Shown here one piece after another: positions 1 to 5,513 of a stretch of 14,365 nucleotides of DNA. Below the pieces are notes generated by a model. The model did not search any database and was not told where the DNA came from. It saw nothing but the letters and a program-made list of their open reading frames with translations. The translations under genes were made by a program, and so were the position numbers. Position 1 is the stretch's first letter; the number at the start of each line of letters is the position of its first letter. This DNA comes from an uncultured Eubacterium sp. (GTDB lineage: Bacteria > Bacillota_A > Clostridia > Lachnospirales > Lachnospiraceae), in contig CAQBGY010000059.1 of NCBI GenBank assembly GCA_948759685.1, forward strand, positions 1 through 14,365, in the 5' to 3' direction.

Positions 1-1
1 C

Positions 2-565
2 TTTTCAAATGTTGTGGTTAAGGATTCAAAAGGAAATATTGTTGGAGATACATCCGTAGTACCACCACAGACAACAGTAGTACCACCACAGACAACACCA
101 GTACCACAGACAACACCGGTACCACAGACAACACCAGTACCACAGACAACAGTGGTGTCCCAGACAACAGAGGAACCAAAACAAACAACGGAAACGCAAA
201 AGCAGACAACAACAGATTTGCCTGTTACAATAACACCATCTAAAGTTACAACAAATGTTGTAGTTAAAAAAACAAAGGTGAAGAAGGCAATTAAGAGAAA
301 ATCTGCAAAGAAAATAAAGATAACTCTCAAGAGAATTAAGGGAGCATCTTCTTATCAGGTAAAAGTTTCAATAAAGAAGAAATTTAATAATAAGAAGAAA
401 ATTACAATTACAAAAACAGTCAAGAAAACGATATTTACAATAAAAATAAAGAGATTGAAGAAATCTAAAAATTACTATGTAAAAGCGAGAGCAATTAAAG
501 TAGTAAATAAAAAGAAATATTATGGTAAATGGAGTAATCGAAAAAAAGTAAAAATTAAAAAATAG
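2..565 (+). CDS. C-terminal part of a secreted protein with Thr/Pro repeat linker and lysine-rich FN3-like tail (5' truncated)
   Basis: The frame is open to the left edge of the window, so the true start is upstream; a GTG at 14 is not a credible start. The first visible residues (FSNVVVKDSKGNIV) look like the last strand of a beta-sandwich module and resemble YNSLVVKNSAGSI in the first CotH protein here. Next comes a VVPPQTT/PVPQTT repeat linker, then about 105 residues with 39 Lys, 5 Arg and no Asp or Glu. That domain ends in YYGKWSN, as in the basic C-terminus of the 5514-8312 protein, and has an alternating strand pattern typical of a degenerate FN3 fold. There is no LPxTG motif, dockerin or transmembrane tail. 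The basic domain probably holds the protein on an anionic wall polymer; this is inference. What lies upstream, possibly an enzyme or another CotH domain, cannot be seen. The frame and partial gene are certain; the function is not. Confidence 0.85.
   Translation, partial: FSNVVVKDSKGNIVGDTSVVPPQTTVVPPQTTPVPQTTPVPQTTPVPQTTVVSQTTEEPKQTTETQKQTTTDLPVTITPSKVTTNVVVKKTKVKKAIKRKSAKKIKITLKRIKGASSYQVKVSIKKKFNNKKKITITKTVKKTIFTIKIKRLKKSKNYYVKARAIKVVNKKKYYGKWSNRKKVKIKK
56..169 (+). repeat. In-frame Thr/Pro linker repeats (2 x 21 bp + 4 x 18 bp)
   Basis: Two 21-bp units encode VVPPQTT (56-76 and 77-97). Four 18-bp units encode PVPQTT or VVSQTT (98-115, 116-133, 134-151, 152-169). All are in frame. They form an extended, probably O-glycosylated or flexible spacer between the upstream module and the basic tail. 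The near-identity of the DNA suggests copy-number change by slippage. Confidence 0.9.
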
Positions 566-590
566 TTTTTAACATAGATCAGTAATAAAT

Positions 591-683
591 AATATCGTAT
601 CAGAAATTAGAAATTATTATAGAAATGTTTAAGTGCTATTGGGGAGCAGCTATGATAATACTAATTACTGATGCGATATTTTT
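591..683 (+). terminator. Long imperfect hairpin followed by a short T-run, possible terminator of the upstream gene
   Basis: The arm 591-607 pairs with 664-680: 12 Watson-Crick pairs and one G-U, then an A-A mismatch and 3 to 4 more pairs. Further inward pairing is possible between AATTAG (605-610) and CTAATT (661-666), and between tgct (634-637) and agca (645-648). A run of five T (679-683) follows the 3' arm. This fits a weak factor-independent terminator, but the stem is AT-rich and the loop is long, so it could instead be another structured RNA element. Confidence 0.4.
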
Positions 684-714
684 AAAAGCCTCGTTTAAAA
701 TATTTGTATTTAAA

Positions 715-744
715 CTGTCATTCTATGGAAAAAATTGATATAAT
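715..744 (+). promoter_or_regulatory. Sigma-A type promoter for the GH16-CotH operon
   Basis: CTGTCA (715-720, 4 of 6 to TTGACA) and a perfect TATAAT (739-744) are separated by 18 bp. A start near 751 would give a leader of about 50 nt. The ribosome site AAGGAG (789-794) lies 9 nt before the ATG at 804. Confidence 0.6.
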
Positions 745-803
745 AAATGAAAATGTGTTTTTATAGATTTAAGGAAAAGTGAAAGGAAAAGGAGCGGATT
801 TTT

Positions 804-2717
804 ATGTTAAAAAAGAAAATCTTGTCTATTTTGATGGCAACAATTTTAACTATAACAGGATTACAGATTATTAATCTTTCTGATTCTGATAAAGTTCTTG
901 CTGTTGATTCAGACTGGGAATTGGTATGGAGTGATGAATTTGAAGGGGATTCATTAGACACTGATGTCTGGTGTTATGATGTGGGAATAGGCCCTGAAGG
1001 AAATGGTTGGGGAAATGAAGAAATACAGTATTATACTGACAGAACAGATAATGTCAGTGTATCTGATGGTGAATTAAAGATAACTGCAAAAAAAGAGCAG
1101 TATGAAAATCGCAATTATACATCAGGAAGAATTACCACATGGAAAAAGAAGTCTTTTCAGTATGGAAAAATGGAGGCGAGAATTAAAGTAGAAGGTGGAA
1201 ATCAAAAGGGAGTCTGGCCTGCTTTCTGGATGATGGGACATGACTATAGTGACGGAACTACAGATGAAGGTATTATCTGGCCTTCTTGTGGTGAGTTGGA
1301 TATTATGGAACATGCCAACGACAGAAATTATACTGAAGGAACTATTCACTGGAGACGAGGCGGTGTGGGTCCCATCAAAGATAATCATGAGTATTGGGGA
1401 AGTTATAGTAATGGTGAATATTACTATTTTGATAACAATGAAGAGAATGGAATAAATGGATGGCATACATATGGGGTTATATGGGATGAAGATAAAATTC
1501 AGTGGTATGTAGATGATAATGTGTATCTGGTTGCATATCTGAATGAAGGTAATAAGTATGCATTTCAGAAAGAACATTTCTTCTTATTTAATCTTGCACT
1601 TGGCGGTCCGGGTACCGGATATACAGGTAACACTACGGTAGATGATAATTTTCAGTCGGCTACAATGCATGTTGATTATGTCAGAGTATATCAGGGAGGT
1701 TCGACAGAAATTGAGACAACTACAAGAGAAATTGTTTCTCCGGATGGAGATTTCTCAGGGTTGACATATAAAGCATCAAATAATAATCAGGATTTATCGG
1801 TTGCATTTTATGAAGGAAAAACGGATGATGAAGTTAATTATTGTTTGGATCAGGGAGATAAATTTTATGTTGCAACATGGGGAAAAAAGGTAAAACCTCA
1901 ATTTAAACGTGTAGAATGTAATGGAGATGTGCAGGAGTCGCCTTCGCCAGGGGCAAATTTCTGGATTCCAATGTCGGCATTAAAGAAGAACGCTTATAAT
2001 CTGGTTACAGTTCAGGATAACAATGAAAATGAATTCCATTTTGTTATTAAATATGGAACGCCGCCTGTAGTGGAAACGACGACACCGGAAGTGACAACAC
2101 CAGAAACGACAACATTAGAAGTAACAACTCCGGAAGAGACAACTACACCTGCTCAAATTACTAATAAGGAAATTAATCTGCTAGGCTATCAGATCAGTAC
2201 ATCCTATGAAGGGGTAAGAGTTGCTGCAAATGTCGAACCGGTAATTGATGGACAGCAGGTTAAAAAATGGGGATTTATTTATGGGTTAAAAAATTATGGT
2301 AATAAAGATACAGGAATTACGGATGATGATATGTATGTAGGAACTACTAATTCATATGTAAAATCTTATGAGTCTACAAGTGCAGGAACATTACAGAGTC
2401 AGTTAGGAGATTCAGCGACAGCAACATATTTCGCAAGAACAATGAAGTTTGGAGGAAGTACCGTAACAGCTTTGACTGCAGATTATAAAGTCAGAGCATA
2501 TGCAGTTTTAGCTGATGGAAGTTATGCTTATAGTGATGTAAGCGATTATTCGATTGCAAAAGTTGCGGACAAGTTATATCAAGGTAAACTAATGAATACA
2601 AAATCTTCTCATAGTTATTTGTATGAAAATATTTTGTCAAAAGTATTTAAAGATTATGAGGAAGTTGATTTTATATGGAATAACACGGTTGTGAAACCAG
2701 AGGAAGTGGAGGATTAA
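804..2717 (+). CDS. Secreted GH16 family beta-glucanase (laminarinase-like) with linker and shared GYQIST C-terminal module
   Basis: This is probably an endo-beta-1,3(-1,4)-glucanase acting outside the cell. Residues 1-33 form a signal peptide (KKK, hydrophobic core, VLA-VD cleavage). Residues 38-296 are a complete GH16 domain. It has WGNEEIQYY near the start and GVWPAFWMMG before the catalytic strand GELDIMEH, where E164 is the nucleophile, D166 the helper and E169 the acid/base. The ExDxxE (bulged) spacing is that of laminarinase-type GH16 rather than the ExDxE kappa-carrageenase/XTH type. WHTYGVIWDEDKIQWYVD and the closing strand VDYVRVY complete the fold. Residues about 305-418 are a beta-rich module I do not recognise. 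Residues 424-453 are a Thr/Pro/Glu linker. Residues 456-637 are the C-terminal module also found in the next gene and in the giant CotH protein. It is the first gene of an operon with the CotH gene 2 bases downstream. Exact substrate (laminarin or mixed-linkage glucan) cannot be decided here. Confidence 0.93.
   Translation: MLKKKILSILMATILTITGLQIINLSDSDKVLAVDSDWELVWSDEFEGDSLDTDVWCYDVGIGPEGNGWGNEEIQYYTDRTDNVSVSDGELKITAKKEQYENRNYTSGRITTWKKKSFQYGKMEARIKVEGGNQKGVWPAFWMMGHDYSDGTTDEGIIWPSCGELDIMEHANDRNYTEGTIHWRRGGVGPIKDNHEYWGSYSNGEYYYFDNNEENGINGWHTYGVIWDEDKIQWYVDDNVYLVAYLNEGNKYAFQKEHFFLFNLALGGPGTGYTGNTTVDDNFQSATMHVDYVRVYQGGSTEIETTTREIVSPDGDFSGLTYKASNNNQDLSVAFYEGKTDDEVNYCLDQGDKFYVATWGKKVKPQFKRVECNGDVQESPSPGANFWIPMSALKKNAYNLVTVQDNNENEFHFVIKYGTPPVVETTTPEVTTPETTTLEVTTPEETTTPAQITNKEINLLGYQISTSYEGVRVAANVEPVIDGQQVKKWGFIYGLKNYGNKDTGITDDDMYVGTTNSYVKSYESTSAGTLQSQLGDSATATYFARTMKFGGSTVTALTADYKVRAYAVLADGSYAYSDVSDYSIAKVADKLYQGKLMNTKSSHSYLYENILSKVFKDYEEVDFIWNNTVVKPEEVED
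2169..2717 (+). other. Shared C-terminal 'GYQIST' module, copy 1 (in GH16)
   Basis: Residues 456-637 of the GH16 protein. Landmarks are LLGYQISTSYEG, WGFIYGL, YVKSYESTSAG, FARTM, DYKVRAYAVLADGSYAYSD, KVADKLYQ and DFIWNNTVVK. It aligns along its length with residues about 685-866 of the next protein and with the end of the giant CotH protein. I know no function for it. It is always C-terminal here, which suggests surface retention or secretion. Confidence 0.8.
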
Positions 2718-2719
2718 AG

Positions 2720-5320
2720 ATGAAGATGTGGAAAAAAATAGTAGCCTCATTACTGGTTTTAACTCTAGTAACAGCAGCATTCAATTATTTACCTTCTAAA
2801 ACTGAGGCGAGTCAGAATGATGCACAAAATTATGACTGGTCATCGGTGAGCTTTTTAGGAAATGGTTCAGGTGACCAGAGTTACACAGATGTTTTCAAAA
2901 TTGCAGTTGGTCAAGGTAAAGCTGAGATTGTAAATATACAGCATCCCGGTTTTGCATCTGCGGCAGGTATTTATATGACGTTTTCTGATGCAGATTTCGG
3001 AGATATTATGATTAATGATGAAGTAACTACAGCTTTTGACAAACAGGGGGCAGGAGTAATTTTTCATGTTTCTGCATTTAAGGAACAGTATAACAGTCTT
3101 GTTGTAAAAAATTCTGCCGGAAGTATTAAGGCTGAGATGTATATTTATAATAAAAACGGTACATCTTCAGAGATACCGACAGAAACTCCAGACCCGACAG
3201 AACCGGTTGATCCGGGGGTTATTGCAGCACCAACCAAAGTAGCGGGATATAATTTCTATGCCCAGGAGAAAGGATATCAGATAACATTTACTCCTGTAGA
3301 GGGAGCTGTATCATATAATGTTTATTTAGATAATTCAGAAATCTTAAAAACGATTACTGAGTCAGGAGAATATATTGACGCATCAGTTTTTCAGCAGTAT
3401 GCTGATGGACAATTACATAATTTATATCTTCAGTCTGTAGATGCACAGGGAAAGGTATCAGCAAAATCAGAAGCAGCAAAAGTTCGTGTACTGCAGGAGA
3501 CAAGTGCTGCATCAGACCCGGCAGATATTTCCAGAATCTATGTAGTTACAAATGATGGAACAAAAGGCGGTTCTGATATTATTAAGGCAACAAAAACATC
3601 GGCATCGCTGACAATTATCAGCAATGACGGTCAGATTAATACAGTCAATGATGGTGGAACAATTAAATTAAGAGGAAATTCTACATCACTGGCAGCCAAG
3701 AAGGCATATAATATTTCTTTTAATTCTAAGAAAGAAGTTATGAAGGGAAAGAGTAAAGGAAAGAAATGGTGTCTTTTAGCAAATGCATATGAAAAAACAT
3801 TGATGAGAAATAAACTTGCAATGGATTTAGGTGCAGCAATTGGAGGAATCGCAGCACCAGAAGAACATTATGCTGAATTATTTATCGACGGTAAGCGGAT
3901 GGGTAGTTATGTCATCAGTGAGCCGGCAGAAAATGGACGTTCCGGATGTGAATATAATGATGAGGATACTTCTGATGATATTTTATTTGAATGGGAAGAC
4001 AATGATAAGAATGAAGATGAATGTTTGTATTACAAGACTCCGGTAACAGGAGTAAGGTTTGTAACAGAGGATACATTGGATACTAATTCATCGAGATATC
4101 AGAAATGGGTAAGTACACTTACAAATTTTGAAAATGCTTTAACAAACACATCATCAGATGAAGTTCTTCAATATATGGATGTGGATTCTTTTGTGAGCAT
4201 GTATATAGTAAATGAGTTATTTCAGACGGTAGATTTTGCATACTCTTCAGTTAAGTTTTATATTACATATGATGTCAATGGTGCACCTACGATACACGCA
4301 GGGCCTTTATGGGATTTTGACTTATCATCTGGAAACTCTATTGCACCAGAATATAGAACTTATAATACATTTATGGGACAGGAAAAGAATAAATGGTTTC
4401 ATTATTTGATGAAAAATGCGACATTTAAGAACAAGGTTATTGAAAGATATAAAGAAGTTCAGCCAAGAATTCAGAACATTTATAAAGACAACCAGTTAGG
4501 AAAGAGCCAGATACAAAAGAATATTGATATTATGGGAGAATCCAGAGTGAGAAATTATACTGCAGTATCACAGGGTGGAGCAGGATGGAGTGAGAGTATT
4601 GCCGATACATATGAGCAGACAGGCTGGCAGTACAGTTACAGCACAGTATCTCCATATAATACATACACATATGATCAGCATCTAGAATATCTGACAACAT
4701 GGATGCAGAACAGAAATGAGTGGATTTGCAGTCAGTGGGGGATTAATCCGTCTGATTATGAGGAATTAATCAGTGAGGATATTGATATTACAGGTTATCA
4801 GATTAGTACTTCTTATAATGGAGTAGATGGTAATATGGGATTTAGAACTATTTATCAGACAGAACCTCTTGTAGAAGGAAAAGAAGTTCAGGAATTAGGA
4901 ATTATTTATGGCTTAGTTTATGGAGATAATCCGATTAACAAACAGGATGTTGTATATGGTTCAGAGAGTGAGTTTGTAAAATCATACGTAGCAACTGATG
5001 CAGGAAAGATAGGAGCTGTTATGGGCGAGTCTAAAACTGCAGAATATTATGCCCGAACAATGGAGTGTAGTGATTCTCTTTCAAAAGAGGCATATACAGC
5101 GAAGTATTATATCAGAGTCTATGCGAAATTAAGTGATGGTTCAATTGTATACAGTGATGTAAGAACTTATACTGTTTATAAAGTAGCAGACTATATATAT
5201 CAGAAAAATTTGACACCTCGAAAGAGTGCATATGACTACATTTACAATAAGATATTGAAGAAAGTAGACAGTACTTATAAAGAGGGAGATTTTAACTGGA
5301 ACAGCACGATTGTAAAATAA
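2720..5320 (+). CDS. Secreted CotH-family kinase-like protein with FN3 module and GYQIST C-terminal module
   Basis: Residues 1-30 are a signal peptide (TEA-SQ). Residues about 36-146 are an unrecognised beta-rich module that could be carbohydrate-binding. A short Pro/Thr/Glu linker follows (148-167), then an FN3-like module (about 170-262). Residues 270-690 are the CotH domain. Its segments are KLRGNST (316-322), WCLLANAYEKTLMRNKL, the putative catalytic Asp505 in VDFAYSS, and GPLWDFDLSSGN with Asp532 and Asp534. Residues about 685-866 are the shared tail. Bacillus CotH is an atypical Ser kinase of spore coat proteins; here the export signal and modules point to a cell-surface role instead. 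The segment after the hinge (SYVISEPAENGRSG) departs from the usual 'E[AS]VExxxxR[IV]xI' seen in the other three CotH domains. The start is chosen because GGAGG (2708-2712) sits 7 nt upstream. The gene begins 2 bases after the GH16 stop, so it is co-transcribed and probably translationally coupled. No dockerin or LPxTG is present. Confidence 0.9.
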   Translation: MKMWKKIVASLLVLTLVTAAFNYLPSKTEASQNDAQNYDWSSVSFLGNGSGDQSYTDVFKIAVGQGKAEIVNIQHPGFASAAGIYMTFSDADFGDIMINDEVTTAFDKQGAGVIFHVSAFKEQYNSLVVKNSAGSIKAEMYIYNKNGTSSEIPTETPDPTEPVDPGVIAAPTKVAGYNFYAQEKGYQITFTPVEGAVSYNVYLDNSEILKTITESGEYIDASVFQQYADGQLHNLYLQSVDAQGKVSAKSEAAKVRVLQETSAASDPADISRIYVVTNDGTKGGSDIIKATKTSASLTIISNDGQINTVNDGGTIKLRGNSTSLAAKKAYNISFNSKKEVMKGKSKGKKWCLLANAYEKTLMRNKLAMDLGAAIGGIAAPEEHYAELFIDGKRMGSYVISEPAENGRSGCEYNDEDTSDDILFEWEDNDKNEDECLYYKTPVTGVRFVTEDTLDTNSSRYQKWVSTLTNFENALTNTSSDEVLQYMDVDSFVSMYIVNELFQTVDFAYSSVKFYITYDVNGAPTIHAGPLWDFDLSSGNSIAPEYRTYNTFMGQEKNKWFHYLMKNATFKNKVIERYKEVQPRIQNIYKDNQLGKSQIQKNIDIMGESRVRNYTAVSQGGAGWSESIADTYEQTGWQYSYSTVSPYNTYTYDQHLEYLTTWMQNRNEWICSQWGINPSDYEELISEDIDITGYQISTSYNGVDGNMGFRTIYQTEPLVEGKEVQELGIIYGLVYGDNPINKQDVVYGSESEFVKSYVATDAGKIGAVMGESKTAEYYARTMECSDSLSKEAYTAKYYIRVYAKLSDGSIVYSDVRTYTVYKVADYIYQKNLTPRKSAYDYIYNKILKKVDSTYKEGDFNWNSTIVK
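4772..5317 (+). other. Shared C-terminal 'GYQIST' module, copy 2 (in first CotH protein)
   Basis: Residues about 685-866. ITGYQISTSYNG, LGIIYGL, FVKSYVATDAG, YARTM, YYIRVYAKLSDGSIVYSD, KVADYIYQ and DFNWNSTIVK match copy 1 in order and spacing. Unlike copy 1 it keeps FRTIYQTEPLVEGKEV intact, which is shared with copy 3. Confidence 0.8.
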
Positions 5321-5459
5321 CATGATGTTTTAACAGTGAAAATAAAACCGTTTTAATGACAAAGTTATGGTAATATTTACAGGTGTTTTGTAGTAACATT
5401 TGTAGATATTGCCATTTTTTTTATGTGTGAAAAAAGTAGATGCAAACATATAATGAAGT

Positions 5460-5468
5460 TGTTATAAT
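5460..5468 (+). promoter_or_regulatory. Extended -10 promoter for the F5/8C-CotH gene
   Basis: TGTTATAAT (5460-5468) is a perfect TATAAT preceded by the TGN extension. The -35 region (ATGCAA, 5440-5445, 17-bp spacing) is poor, which the extended -10 could offset. A second TATAAT lies at 5449-5454. A start near 5475 gives a leader of about 39 nt with AAAGGAGGT (5497-5505). The rest of the gap from 5321 shows no clean terminator and no open frame that looks real. Confidence 0.55.
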
Positions 5469-5513
5469 GTGAAATAGAAAGGGTTCGGATATTAATAAAG
5501 GAGGTAAACAAAC

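Noticed and set aside
18..212. Antisense frame with a hydrophobic VLVLSVV product that resembles a membrane protein
   Set aside because: It is the complement of the 18/21-bp ACA-rich repeats of the first gene; the hydrophobic pattern is a composition artefact.
5341..5357. Near-palindrome AATAAAACCGTTTTAAT downstream of the first CotH gene as a cre site or terminator
   Set aside because: It fails the two key G and C positions of the cre consensus, the possible stem is short, and no T-run follows.
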